Source: Mesorhizobium sp. WSM4306
Lineage (GTDB): Bacteria; Pseudomonadota; Alphaproteobacteria; Rhizobiales; Rhizobiaceae
DNA length: 45,306 nucleotides
Assembly: GCF_007003975.1 (NCBI RefSeq)
Contig: NZ_VFTC01000040.1
Location: 1-45,306, forward strand
Reading direction: 5' to 3'
In this document: piece after piece, positions 33,071 through 42,030 of the stretch
Position numbering within the stretch: the stretch's first letter is position 1
Layout: each line of letters begins with the position of its first letter
Notes under the pieces: model-generated
Database searches by the model: none
What the model saw: the letters and a program-made list of their open reading frames with translations, nothing else
What the model was told of the DNA's origin: nothing
Translations under genes and position numbers: made by a program

Positions 33071-33735
33071 CGCCAAGCGCCGTGGGGAACTCGCCCGTCG
33101 CTACTGTGAAAGTTCGCCGCTCCGCGAGCATGCGTCGAGATCGCAGTATCATGGCAGGTCCATCGTTCGGCGACTGTCATGGCTGGGCGCGGATCATCGG
33201 TCACATTCCGCTGCTGATGCCGTCACGCTACTGGAGCCTTACGGCTCGTCGAATCCTATCCCTGTTCACTGCCGATTTCGACGCTGTGAATGAGGCGATC
33301 GCCAGGATCTCGTTTTGTGACGACGTGGTGATCCTGAGCGGCGGCCGGATGAAAAAGCAGGCACCTTTCGGCGCCCTGGTATCGCTCAGCATAGACGAGC
33401 TTTACCAGCACGAACCGTTCGACTGAGAAGGATCCGGGCCGGCCCGCGATTGCGTCCTGGACGCGTCTGCAGCCTGTCGGCTGAAGGTTCCCGCAAGGGT
33501 TCGAATGAGAAGACCAGGGGATTGTCGCTTGCACCTTCCGTGATCGCACCAATGCCCTGCGGTGCTGACGCACGCTACCTTGGCTGCGCGGCGGACCTGT
33601 CGATTCGCCTGGCCGGCGCCCCATTGGTTTACTCTCCGGGTGAGGTGCCGGCCTCCCATCGTGGCGCTGTCGTCCTTGCGACCTCTGGAGCGCGTGCGAA
33701 GCGACGTCACGGACACGCTGGAACGAGAAAGCGAG
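33071..33735. other. region without a firm gene
   Basis: About 665 bases between the Crp-like gene and the convergent coiled-coil gene. A plus-strand frame reading to 33426 ends with SFCDDVVILSGGRMKKQAPF and DELYQHEPFD, which has a protein-like character. It lacks a ribosome binding site and a recognisable family, and may be a decayed gene. The rest to 33735 shows nothing I can name. Confidence 0.35.
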
Positions 33736-35202
33736 CTACGAAGCGGCGCTGACATTCCTGCGGATGCGCCGCCTGCCCGTTGTCCGTGCTTTCTTCGCCA
33801 TCACGCCGGCTATCTCGACCACCCCTTCCTCGCGCGGTCTACCGCTGGTGGCCTTATGGAGCCGCTCGTAGGGTAGCAGTTCCTTGATCCGGGCATTGAG
33901 TGACACGATTTCGGCTTTGAGGTCCTCGCACTCCTGCCTCTGGACGTCGAACTGTATCTGTTCGGATGCCTGTTGCAGCGAAAGCTGTGAAAGATTGGCG
34001 TTCACCTTCGAAAGACTCATCTTGTCGTTTTCGTTGTCCTGGGTGAGCGCGGACAATCTTTCATCGGCGATTTTCTTTTCGGCCAGGGTGTCGTTCAATT
34101 CGCTCTTGAGCCTGGCGATCTCGTTGGCGGCCTCGCTGTTGTCGTTCGACGTTTGCTCCAATCGCGATTGCAGATTCTGGATCTCCGATCCCAACCCGCG
34201 CATTTCCGCCTGACTGCGAGCCAGCTCGGCTTCCTTGTCGCCTTCCATCATGCGGGCCGCTTCGGTTGTTTCCGTCAGCTTCGCCTGTGCGGCCTCAAAC
34301 GCCTTCTGGAGCCGCATCTCTTCTTTCTCGCTCTTCCCGAGGGCGGCCAGCAGCTCCGAAAGCCGCGCCGCTTCGCTGGCATGGATCGTCGAGAGCTCAT
34401 CGAGCCTGTGGCGCGCCTGGGATTCCCGCTTCAGCGCCTTGTCGAGCTCGATCGACAGGCTGACATGCTTTTCCCGCAGCATCTTGCTCTCGCGCAGGCG
34501 CCTGTTGGCCTCGACCGTCCTGGCGGTCAGCCGCTTGGCGATGTCGCCGAACTCCGCCTCGCGTTTTGCGCTCGCATTGGCTGTCTCCACAAGTTCCAGC
34601 CTTGTCGCGGCAAGTGCTGCACGAAGCGCCTCCCGGTCCTGAACCAGGCTTGTCTCGCGCTGTTGCAGCGCTTCGAATGCGCCTTCACGCTCGCGCAGCT
34701 TTCTCACCGCGTCGTGCAGCTTTTCTGACAGCGTCCTTTGTTCGGCGGCCAGACCGGCATTTGCAACCTCCAGCTCGTTGGCGCGAAGAATGTCGTTGTG
34801 GAGGATGTTGAGAAATTCGCGCGTCAAATGGTGTGAGGTGCCGATCTCCGACAGCTTGTCGTTGATCTCCTCCAGATAGTTCCTGGCGTCATCGAAGAGC
34901 CCTTCAAAGGCACTCAATGCCGCCAGTCGGGTCTGGGTATGGGCGGTCAGGCGTGGCGCCGTTTCGGAACTGTTTGCATCGCCCGCACTGTCCGCGTTCT
35001 TCGCACTATCGCCATTTGCCGCATCGGCTTGGGGTGGCCCGTCACCAGATCTCGCCGCGGATTCCGGGACATCGTCGCTCTCGGGCGGCACCAGCTCTTC
35101 GGCGTCGAGACTTGCATCCAGCGCGTCCGCCAAATCGGTCTGCAGGTCCTGAATTGCTTTGTCTACGTCTTCAGCACGCTTAATCAGGCCTCTGAAGTTC
35201 AT
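33736..35202 (-). CDS. long coiled-coil protein, unknown
   Basis: 488 residues from ATG 35202, with AAGGGGAG 7 bases upstream. After an acidic, Asp/Ala/Ser-rich segment (about 35-85), residues 95-460 are almost continuous heptad-type coiled coil rich in Glu, Leu, Arg and Ala (ELNDTLAEKKIADERLSAL is typical). A very basic tail follows (KKARTTGRRRIRRNVSA). There is no signal peptide or membrane helix. Such proteins can be cytoskeletal or scaffold-like; the basic tail might bind nucleic acid or membrane. No catalytic domain is seen. It lies between regulators and the PrsDE genes, and its role there is unknown. Confidence 0.8.
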   Translation of the reverse strand: MNFRGLIKRAEDVDKAIQDLQTDLADALDASLDAEELVPPESDDVPESAARSGDGPPQADAANGDSAKNADSAGDANSSETAPRLTAHTQTRLAALSAFEGLFDDARNYLEEINDKLSEIGTSHHLTREFLNILHNDILRANELEVANAGLAAEQRTLSEKLHDAVRKLREREGAFEALQQRETSLVQDREALRAALAATRLELVETANASAKREAEFGDIAKRLTARTVEANRRLRESKMLREKHVSLSIELDKALKRESQARHRLDELSTIHASEAARLSELLAALGKSEKEEMRLQKAFEAAQAKLTETTEAARMMEGDKEAELARSQAEMRGLGSEIQNLQSRLEQTSNDNSEAANEIARLKSELNDTLAEKKIADERLSALTQDNENDKMSLSKVNANLSQLSLQQASEQIQFDVQRQECEDLKAEIVSLNARIKELLPYERLHKATSGRPREEGVVEIAGVMAKKARTTGRRRIRRNVSAAS

Positions 35203-35544
35203 GACCGAACTCCCCTTACGCAAACTCCAACAGGAACTTAACGAATTGCTAATATACCCTTACATCCGCGGATTGCGCAGGGGAAGCCCCCGTTGGCAGG
35301 ATCTTTATCCTCGTAATCTGGACCGAATCTCCGGCAGTGGGGCTTAGGCATTTCGCACATCGGAACATGTATCAAGCCGACGCAAGTCCATGAGTTAATC
35401 AACAGGTGTGGAGGCCACCGCTCAAATGCAAAAAAATCTTACTTCATCCTAGTTCTTTTGCGTTGTGAGCTCATCCAAGTGGTGGAATGGACTGTGCCCC
35501 ATATGAGGTCCTAGCGTTCCTTTTTGCGCAAGCTGGGGAGCCGT
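35203..35544. promoter_or_regulatory. divergent control region
   Basis: About 342 bases between the coiled-coil gene and the small plus-strand gene at 35545. It is more AT-rich than the genes around it (for example at 35420-35460) and should hold both promoters. No clear box was fixed. Confidence 0.35.
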
Positions 35545-35979
35545 ATGATACCGTTACAAATCAAAGAGCTGTTGGAAGTTGCGGTATACCGGCGAACCAT
35601 CAGGGCAATCGACCACGCCTATGACGTCGACATGGCAAATGCTTGCACGCTGGTAGAGCGGGAAAAGGCTGAATACCGACATTATTGGGAAACGCTGCTA
35701 TACTATGAACAGATTGCGGAGATTAAAACGCGGCGACTAGTCCGGAAGGCGGACCACCTCAATATCCCGATTGGCTACTCGGGCGACAACAGCCCAATGT
35801 GGAGGAGATCGTCCCAGCTTAACAGCTGGATCCTGACGCCGCTTGGTTACTCTAAAGTCCAAAATATGATCCGCCAAGAATGCAAAGACCGCCGACAGCG
35901 CGCCACCACCTGGGCTGGCGTGATCGCTGGCCCACTCACCCGGCTAGCATCTGTTTGGCTGGTTGGGCGCGGGCAGTAA
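35545..35979 (+). CDS. hypothetical protein, 144 aa
   Basis: GGGGAG lies 4 bases before ATG 35545, which decides the start. The product is soluble and rich in Arg, Tyr and Glu (VEREKAEYRHYWETLLYYEQ), with a weakly hydrophobic C-terminus (AGVIAGPLTRLASVWLVG) that might be a single membrane segment. I recognise no family. It stands alone upstream of prsD, from which the phospholipase remnant separates it. Confidence 0.65.
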   Translation: MIPLQIKELLEVAVYRRTIRAIDHAYDVDMANACTLVEREKAEYRHYWETLLYYEQIAEIKTRRLVRKADHLNIPIGYSGDNSPMWRRSSQLNSWILTPLGYSKVQNMIRQECKDRRQRATTWAGVIAGPLTRLASVWLVGRGQ

Positions 35980-36501
35980 GCTGTACAGCGAGTGCGCATG
36001 GCTCTTAAGCCGACTTGCGCATCCAGCGTGAAGGCGCATGTCGCTGCCCGGTAGGTGGCGCGCCTGTGGTTGAACCAAAGCTCGCCCAGACATTGTCCAC
36101 GATAGGAGCTTGGGATGGTACATGGTGGGCTGAAATTCGAATATCCGAACGCCCGCTTGGAGCAATAGGCCCCAGAAGTAGCGCCCGGCAAGGGAGGCAA
36201 AGGTGTCGCGGGCGAGTGCGGGAGCAGCGCCAGGGAGGAGGGTTGGGACCCTCAAGACCCTGGCGTCATTGTCTCCGTGGCACCGACGTGATCGCAGCTC
36301 CTCTACGGGTGCTATCGCGACGTGATGCTCATGCTTTGTGATCTTCAGCTGAGTCGCAAGGGCTTCACCATGATGTGAGGCCTCAGCTGCGCTGGCTGTC
36401 TTCACCATGGCTATCAAAGATGCGCAAACGATAGCATGACAACTCCGCATGATATATAAAACTTGTCTAATATGATCGCTTGTCCGAGGGGCAAGTTCGG
36501 G
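35980..36501. other. region upstream of prsD
   Basis: 522 bases containing the phospholipase remnant and nothing else I can support. The last 60 bases are AT-rich (around 36440-36475) and probably hold the prsD promoter. Confidence 0.4.
36070..36215 (-). pseudogene. phospholipase D / cardiolipin synthase remnant with frameshift
   Basis: The minus strand encodes AGRYFWGLLLQAGVRIFEFQ followed by PTMYHPKLL, the second HxK region of PLD-family cardiolipin synthases (HPK here). One base later, in another frame, it continues VDNVWASFGST, the expected next motif (VD..W.S.GSTN). The one-base frame change at about 36105 and the absence of the N-terminal half and of the rest of the motif show a dead gene. 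The first HKD region was not found nearby. Confidence 0.7.
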
Positions 36502-38262
36502 ATGCCCAGTTATTCGAACAGAACGGTGCTATCGAGAAGCGTGGTCGAAATGGGCCTCTTCTCCGCGGTGATGAACACCCTGGTGTTAATCCTGCCCCTC
36601 TACATGCTGCAGGTATATGATCGGGTTTTGCCTGCAGCCAATCTGGACACTCTCACCTACCTGACCTTACTCGCGCTCTCGTCACTCTTGCTCTTCGGGG
36701 TGCTCGAAGTCGTTCGGGGGATATATGCGAGCCGGCTCGCCGCGCGGCTCGATGTTGCGCTTGGTGCATCGTCTTTTCTCTCAGCAATGAGCGGCCCACG
36801 CGCTGGGCTCGGCGACGTCCAGGCCTTACGCGACTTGGCCACCCTGCGTGGGTTTATCGCTTCGCGAACTATCTTCTTTCTCTTCGACCTCCCTTTTGGA
36901 CCGATCTTCGTGGGCCTGCTTTATTTCATCCATCCGCTGCTCTTCCTGGTAACGGTCATCGGCGCGGCTCTCATGGTTTCCATCGCCGTGCTGAACCAGG
37001 TCGCCAGTTCGCGGCCCGGCAAGGAGGCGGCGGAGAATCTCAGCGCCTCAATGAATTCGGCGCAGGCCTTCGCGCGAAACTTCGAAACGGTCCGTGCACT
37101 CGGCATGGTGTCCAACGCAATAGAGTTCTGGGGTGCCCGTTTTTCCGGCTCGCTGCAGGCCTCGGATGGGCTCGCTCGCATCAACGCATTTTATGGCGGT
37201 GTGTCTCGCACCACGCGATCGGTACTGCAAATCGCGATACTAGGCGTCGGCGCCTATCTGGTTCTGCACAACGAGATGACCGCCGGGATGATATTTGCGT
37301 CCTCGATGATTTCCGCGCGCGCTTTGCAACCTCTCGATCAAATCGTTGGAAGCTGGCGGCAGATCACCGACGCCAATCTTGCATGGAAGAGGCTTGCGGC
37401 TTCCCGATCCGGACCGGACAAGCAGGAAAACATAGCATTGCCCGCCCCTGAAGGAGCGTTGAGCGCGGATCAGATAGTCTATCAGCTTCCTGGATCGGCC
37501 GACGGCGCGCTGCCGCTCATAAAGCGAGTGACTTTCGAGGTCCCCGCTGGAGAAACCGTCGCTATCGTCGGCCCAAGCCAGGCCGGAAAATCGACGCTGG
37601 CGCGGCTTATCGTCGGTGCCATTCAACCCCTTTCTGGCGCGATCCGCATCGATGGGGGCGACATTCGAAATTGGGATCCGGAGAAACTCGGCCATCACAT
37701 TGGCTACCTTCCGCAGGATGTCGAGCTCTTCCCAGGAACAATCGCCCAGAACATTTCGCGCTTTGAGCCCGATGCAGCTGACGAAAAGTTAGTCCGGGCG
37801 GCCCAACAGGCGCAGGTGCATGAGCTCATCCTGGGGCAGAGGAACGGATATTCAACTGTGATCGGCCCCGCTGGCGTTCGCCTCTCAGGCGGTGAGCGTC
37901 AACGTATTGGCCTTGCGCGCGCCTTTTACGGCGATCCCAAGATCCTGATGCTCGACGAGCCCAATGCAAATCTTGATTCTTATGGCGAAGCTGCGCTCGT
38001 GCGCGCGATCATCCAGGCGCGCTCTCGAAAAACCACCGTCCTTGTCATCACCCACCGGCCCTCCCTCGCAGCCAGATGCGATCGCATACTTTTGCTGCGC
38101 AATGGCCAGGTCGAGATCTATGGTTCGACCAAGGCCGTGCTCGACAAACTTGCCGACCGACAGGGGCAAGCCACATCGCCCGCAGCTTCCCAGTCACGTG
38201 ACAACGAAGGAGTGGTGCCATTCCCCGTCACCTACACGCGTGTAGATAAAGGTCGCCAATGA
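36502..38262 (+). CDS. prsD: type I secretion ABC transporter, PrsD-like
   Basis: 586 residues. The N-terminal membrane domain has about six helices (SAVMNTLVLILPLYMLQVYDR is characteristic of PrtD/PrsD proteins). The ABC domain shows Walker A VGPSQAGKST at about 356, signature LSGGERQRIGLARA at about 461, Walker B ILMLDEPNANLD, and an H-loop VITHRPS. No C39 peptidase or similar N-terminal domain is present, which fits RTX-type cargo. ATG 36502 follows GAGGGG by about 10 bases; in-frame TTG 36463 is possible. It is coupled to prsE (ATGA overlap). The outer-membrane TolC partner is not in the window. Likely cargo: the proteins at 755-2104 and 17164-19692. Confidence 0.93.
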   Translation: MPSYSNRTVLSRSVVEMGLFSAVMNTLVLILPLYMLQVYDRVLPAANLDTLTYLTLLALSSLLLFGVLEVVRGIYASRLAARLDVALGASSFLSAMSGPRAGLGDVQALRDLATLRGFIASRTIFFLFDLPFGPIFVGLLYFIHPLLFLVTVIGAALMVSIAVLNQVASSRPGKEAAENLSASMNSAQAFARNFETVRALGMVSNAIEFWGARFSGSLQASDGLARINAFYGGVSRTTRSVLQIAILGVGAYLVLHNEMTAGMIFASSMISARALQPLDQIVGSWRQITDANLAWKRLAASRSGPDKQENIALPAPEGALSADQIVYQLPGSADGALPLIKRVTFEVPAGETVAIVGPSQAGKSTLARLIVGAIQPLSGAIRIDGGDIRNWDPEKLGHHIGYLPQDVELFPGTIAQNISRFEPDAADEKLVRAAQQAQVHELILGQRNGYSTVIGPAGVRLSGGERQRIGLARAFYGDPKILMLDEPNANLDSYGEAALVRAIIQARSRKTTVLVITHRPSLAARCDRILLLRNGQVEIYGSTKAVLDKLADRQGQATSPAASQSRDNEGVVPFPVTYTRVDKGRQ

Positions 38263-39605
38263 CGATTCGTAGCCAAACCATCCAGACGGGCGCCAATACG
38301 TATCGCTGGCAACGTGACGTCGATACACGCACCGATCGGATCACGCTGGCGGGGTATGGAAGCGTGGCCGTTTTTTTGCTCGGCTTCGGATTCTGGGCAG
38401 CCACTGCACCAATTGCAGGAGCAACGATCGCGCCAGGGGTGGTAGCAGCAGCAGGACAAAATGTCATGATCCAGCACCTCGAAGGGGGCGTGGTCAGCAG
38501 CATCAAGGTCCGAGAGGGAGACAGGGTCTCAAGGGGCCAGGCCCTTATCGTGCTCGATCCGACCGTGGCGCAGTCCCAACTCAACCGCGTTCTCAAGCAG
38601 TGGGTTGCACAAAAAGCTGAAATTTCGCGGCTTGAGGCAGAGCGAGACGGCCTCGCGAAAATCGTCTTGTCCAGTGACCTCGGAGCCTATTCCGGCGCTT
38701 CCGAATACAGTGATGTCTTTGGAGAGCAAAATAAGGAATTTCAGGCTCGGTTGGCGCGCTATGCCGCAGAACAGGGGATTCTGAAGCAAAGGGTAACGGC
38801 CCTCCAGGACGCGATTGTCGGGCTAAGGGCTCAAAAGAAGGCAGCGGAAAATCAACTTGCGATCGTCAGCGGGGAGACGGAGCGAAAAAAAGACCTGCTG
38901 AAAAAAGGACTCACAAATCGTTCAGAATACACCGATCTTCTGCGCAGCACCGCCGAGTTGGTAGGCCAGGCAGGGTCTCTGGAAGCTCAGATTTCCAGCT
39001 CGGCGACGCAGACTGTGGAAGCGCGCCAGCAGATTGAACGACTTACAACCGGCCGGGTCGAGGATGCCGTTACGGAATTGAACAAAGCACGGGCGCAGGT
39101 CGCGGATCTTGAGGAACAAATCAACGCTGGTCGATCGGTTCTGGACCGGATGACCATCCGGGCGCCGGTGGACGGCATCATCGTTAGATCGCTCTACAAT
39201 TCCCAAGGCAGCGTCATCCGTGCTGGGGAGGTGGTAATGGAGCTTCTGCCGACCACGAACGAGTTCATTGTCGAGGCCAGGGTAAAGCCTGAAGATATCG
39301 ACTCAATCCGGGTGGGGCAGGACGCAAATATGATGTTCACGGCGCTCAACGCGCGTACGACGCCGAAAGTGCCCGGAAAGGTGTTCTACATTTCGGCCGA
39401 CCGGCTGATCACACCCAGCACGGGACTGCCTTACTTCTCCGTACGGCTTAAAATGGCCGACAAGTTGCCGCCGCAGATCAAGCCCGAGCAGATCTATCCA
39501 GGCATGCCGGTTGAAACATTCATCTCAACCGGCGAGCGAACGTTTCTGGCTTATCTGACTAAGCCGCTGGTGGATTCGTTCCAGCGCGCCTTCCGGGAGA
39601 GGTAG
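38259..39605 (+). CDS. prsE: type I secretion membrane-fusion protein, PrsE-like
   Basis: 448 residues, HlyD family. It has a short cytoplasmic N-terminus, one membrane helix (GYGSVAVFLLGFGFWAATAP), a biotinyl-lipoyl-like domain (VIQHLEGGVVSSIKVREGD-type, with MIQHLEGGVV), a long coiled-coil hairpin (about 90-300) and a C-terminal beta-barrel (MTIRAPVDGIIVRSLYNSQG; PGMPVETFISTGERTFLAYL, the family's end motif). The ATG overlaps the prsD stop by 4 bases. It bridges PrsD to an outer-membrane TolC-like channel. Confidence 0.93.
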   Translation: MTIRSQTIQTGANTYRWQRDVDTRTDRITLAGYGSVAVFLLGFGFWAATAPIAGATIAPGVVAAAGQNVMIQHLEGGVVSSIKVREGDRVSRGQALIVLDPTVAQSQLNRVLKQWVAQKAEISRLEAERDGLAKIVLSSDLGAYSGASEYSDVFGEQNKEFQARLARYAAEQGILKQRVTALQDAIVGLRAQKKAAENQLAIVSGETERKKDLLKKGLTNRSEYTDLLRSTAELVGQAGSLEAQISSSATQTVEARQQIERLTTGRVEDAVTELNKARAQVADLEEQINAGRSVLDRMTIRAPVDGIIVRSLYNSQGSVIRAGEVVMELLPTTNEFIVEARVKPEDIDSIRVGQDANMMFTALNARTTPKVPGKVFYISADRLITPSTGLPYFSVRLKMADKLPPQIKPEQIYPGMPVETFISTGERTFLAYLTKPLVDSFQRAFRER

Positions 39606-39643
39606 GCCGGGCTGCTTTCTCCTGGATATCGCAAGTTTCAGAT

Positions 39644-39681
39644 GTGAAGCGGACGCCGGATCAATCCGGCGCACGCTTCAC
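39644..39681. terminator. hairpin after prsE
   Basis: GTGAAGCG pairs with CGCTTCAC, and inside them CGCCGGAT pairs with ATCCGGCG, with a 2x2 internal mismatch and a very short loop. It lies 39 bases after the prsE stop and just before the 3' end of the minus-strand remnant, so it could end transcription from both sides. There is no T-run. Confidence 0.55.
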
Positions 39682-40055
39682 GTTGGAGCTCTGTTGCCTT
39701 CTCCGTCAGTGAAGTGGAAGTCATCCGCTGGATTCCGGCCAGTGCCGTCGTCGGCAACTGTGAAGCTGTCCGCATCGTAAGCGCCGATGTCCGGTGCTGA
39801 ACCAAATATCTCGAGGTCTACCTTGTCATCATTGGTGATGCCGGCGATGCTTCCACTGAAATCGAATGAATCGTCCAACCGCAATGTTCCGGCAGCGTCT
39901 GTCCCGAAGATGAGGTCGGCGGAAGAGGCGGCGTGAAACTCAAGCTGCGACATGCTTCCGATGATGGCATCGCCGTCGCCGGCAAGCCTGCACCAATGAA
40001 TTAGCCGAGTGTTCTTGCGCTTGCTGGCGTCGTCCAGCGCCAGCATTGTGGCCAC
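39678..40055 (-). pseudogene. remnant of a large secreted protein (RTX/adhesin-type C-terminal module)
   Basis: Up to 125 residues. The central part SADLIFGTDAAGTLRLDDSF followed by DFSGSIAGITNDDKVDLE matches the beta-rich module found near the C-termini of large type I-secreted or adhesin proteins of rhizobia. It has no signal or credible start, the first 25 residues are unrelated in character, and the end (FTDGEGNRAPT) is not a normal secretion signal. It is probably a leftover of a gene that once neighboured prsDE. A small intact gene is the less likely alternative. Confidence 0.45.
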
Positions 40056-40085
40056 CGCAAAACCTTCGCAGCTGGGCCGCTCAGA

Positions 40086-40520
40086 TCAGTAGCGCTCGTA
40101 GGTTACGCGCCAGCCTTCGGCCGGATTGTCCGGCCTGAGGACCAGTTTGTTGTCCGAGACCTCGAATTTGCGCTTCATGCTCTGCCCGACAAGGTTGCGT
40201 ACCAGGGAAGACTCGACGGTAATGACGAAGGTCTTGTCCTGGTCGTTGATGGCGACAGGCCCGTAGTAGGCTTCATAACCATTCGTGGTGTAAGGTGTAT
40301 CCGGCGCCTTGGCGTCGGGGTTCTGCGCCTGCACCGAGAGTGTGCCGGCCTCGGTGAAAATGACCTGGCCGGAATACGGCACGGGGTTGAGGTTTCCGTC
40401 GGCGCCGACCTCGAGCGACGTCATGCGCCACGCACCGACGATCGGGGACTCATGGGAAAAGGCCGGCGTGGCGGCCGAAAGCGCAAGCGCAAGGGCGGCG
40501 ATCTTCAATGTCATCGTCAT
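40086..40520 (-). CDS. secreted lipocalin-like protein
   Basis: 144 residues. A Sec signal peptide (TLKIAALALALSAATPAFS) is followed by a lipocalin-like domain with the GAWRMTSLEV opening (the G-x-W motif near the first strand) and repeated beta strands ending WRVTYERY. It is exported to the periplasm and presumably binds a small hydrophobic ligand, which is unknown. GAGGA lies about 10 bases before ATG 40520. It is the last member of the minus-strand metabolic block, 60 bases after the alcohol dehydrogenase gene. Confidence 0.85.
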   Translation of the reverse strand: MTMTLKIAALALALSAATPAFSHESPIVGAWRMTSLEVGADGNLNPVPYSGQVIFTEAGTLSVQAQNPDAKAPDTPYTTNGYEAYYGPVAINDQDKTFVITVESSLVRNLVGQSMKRKFEVSDNKLVLRPDNPAEGWRVTYERY

Positions 40521-40579
40521 ATGTCTTGTTCCTCTTCTGCTTTGTCAGAGCGGACGAACTGTCCGCCTCCAATCTTTCC

Positions 40580-41596
40580 TCACACCGAAAGCATGACCTT
40601 GATGGCGCGGCGTTCGTCCATGGCGCGGTAGCCTTCGGCGACCTCGGCCAGCGGCAGCTTGAGGTCGAAGACCTTGCCGGGCTTGATCCGCCCTTGCAGC
40701 ACCCGGTCCATCAGGTCCGGCAGGAAGCGGCGCACCGGCGCGGGGCCGCCCAGCATGCGCTTCTGGCCGAAGAACAGTCTTTGGCCGTCGAAGCTCACGC
40801 CGTGCGGCACGCCGACATAGCCGATCGTGCCGCCGGGCCGGGAGCAGGCCAGCGCCTGGTCGAAGGATTCTCCCGTGCCGACGCATTCCAGCACCGAGTC
40901 CGCGCCGACACCCCTGGTGAGGTCCTTGATGCGCGCGATGCCTTCCTCGCCGCGCTCGGCCACGATGTCGGTGGCGCCGAACTCGCGGGCGAGCTTTTGG
41001 CGGCTCGCGTGGCGGCTCATGGCGATGATGCGCTCCGCGCCCATCTCCTTGGCCGCGAGCACGCCCATCAGGCCGACCGCGCCGTCGCCGACCACCACCA
41101 CCGTCGATCCTTCGCGTACCTCGGCCGCATCGGCGGCGTACCAGCCGGTGCCGAGCACATCGGACACGGCCAGCAGGTCAGGGATGAGTTCGGCCGGCGG
41201 CACCTCGGCGCTTGCGACCAGCGTGCCGTCGGCCAGCGCCACGCGGGCATAAGGCGCCTGCGCGCCCGACATGAACTCGCGCTGCTCGCAGGAGGATTGG
41301 AAGCCGAAGCGGCAATGCGGGCAGGTGTTGTCGGAGAGGCAGAACGAGCCGACGACGAACTGGCCGGGGCGGACCGTGCGCACCTCAGCGCCGACCTCGA
41401 CGACGATGCCGCAATATTCGTGGCCCATATTCATCGGGCCGTCGACCGGCTGCAGCCCGCGATAGGGCCACAGATCTGAGCCGCAGATGCAGCTTGCCGA
41501 GAGTTTGATGATGGCGTCCGTCGGCCGCAGGATTTTCGGGTCGGCTATTTCCTCGCAGCGGATGTCGCCGGGCTTGTGAAGAACGGTTGCGAGCAT
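40580..41596 (-). CDS. zinc-dependent alcohol dehydrogenase
   Basis: 338 residues, medium-chain dehydrogenase family. The catalytic zinc ligands are visible (SCICGSDLWPY; GHEYCGIVVEVG), the structural-zinc Cys lobe is TCPHCRFGFQSSC, and the NAD(P)-binding turn is VVVVGDGAVGLMGVLAA. It oxidises alcohols or reduces aldehydes; the substrate is unknown. The true start is ATG 41596, with GAAAGGAAAG 4 bases upstream; the open frame continues 90 codons further, but that part is the antisense shadow of the cupin gene's start. The neighbouring cupin, cyclophilin-like and MFS genes suggest one detoxification or catabolic operon. Confidence 0.93.
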   Translation of the reverse strand: MLATVLHKPGDIRCEEIADPKILRPTDAIIKLSASCICGSDLWPYRGLQPVDGPMNMGHEYCGIVVEVGAEVRTVRPGQFVVGSFCLSDNTCPHCRFGFQSSCEQREFMSGAQAPYARVALADGTLVASAEVPPAELIPDLLAVSDVLGTGWYAADAAEVREGSTVVVVGDGAVGLMGVLAAKEMGAERIIAMSRHASRQKLAREFGATDIVAERGEEGIARIKDLTRGVGADSVLECVGTGESFDQALACSRPGGTIGYVGVPHGVSFDGQRLFFGQKRMLGGPAPVRRFLPDLMDRVLQGRIKPGKVFDLKLPLAEVAEGYRAMDERRAIKVMLSV

Positions 41597-41622
41597 TTTG
41601 CTTTCCTTTCGTTCAATCGATG

Positions 41623-42018
41623 TCAGGCGCCATAATCGGCGTCGGTGACATGTTCCAGCCAGTCCACGACCTTGCCTTCCTTGACCTCCTGGAGAGCGAT
41701 ATGGGTCATGGCGGTCTGAGGCGACGCGCCGTGCCAGTGCTTTTCGCCGGGCGCGAACCAGACGACGTCGCCCGGCCGGATTTCCTCGACCGGGCTGCCT
41801 TCGCGCTGGACGCGGCCGCTTCCGGAGATGACAATCAGCGTCTGGCCGAGCGGATGCGTGTGCCAAGCGGTGCGGGCGCCCGGCTCGAAGGTCACCTGCG
41901 CGCCCTGCACCCGCGCGGCGTCGAAGGGATTGAAGAGCGGATCGATCCGCACCGTGCCGGTGAACCAGTCAGCGGGACCCTTGCCGGAAGGCCTCGTGCC
42001 TGCGCGAAGAATGTCCAT
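41623..42018 (-). CDS. cupin-domain protein
   Basis: 131 residues, a single cupin barrel. The first motif is AWHTHPLGQTLIVISGSG (two His, Gln) and the second PGDVVWFAPGEKHWHGA (His). It should bind a divalent metal. The family includes enzymes and stress-related proteins; the substrate is unknown. It lies 12 bases after the cyclophilin-like gene and 26 bases before the alcohol dehydrogenase gene, in the same operon. GGAG lies 7 bases upstream of the ATG at 42018. Confidence 0.9.
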   Translation of the reverse strand: MDILRAGTRPSGKGPADWFTGTVRIDPLFNPFDAARVQGAQVTFEPGARTAWHTHPLGQTLIVISGSGRVQREGSPVEEIRPGDVVWFAPGEKHWHGASPQTAMTHIALQEVKEGKVVDWLEHVTDADYGA

Positions 42019-42030
42019 GATGATCTCCTG

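Noticed and set aside
33082..33426. 114-codon plus-strand frame after the Crp-like gene
   Set aside because: The C-terminal half looks protein-like, but there is no ribosome binding site or family; mentioned only in the gap description.
40508..41479. 323-codon plus-strand frame
   Set aside because: Antisense to the alcohol dehydrogenase; His/Ala/Arg-rich mirror translation.
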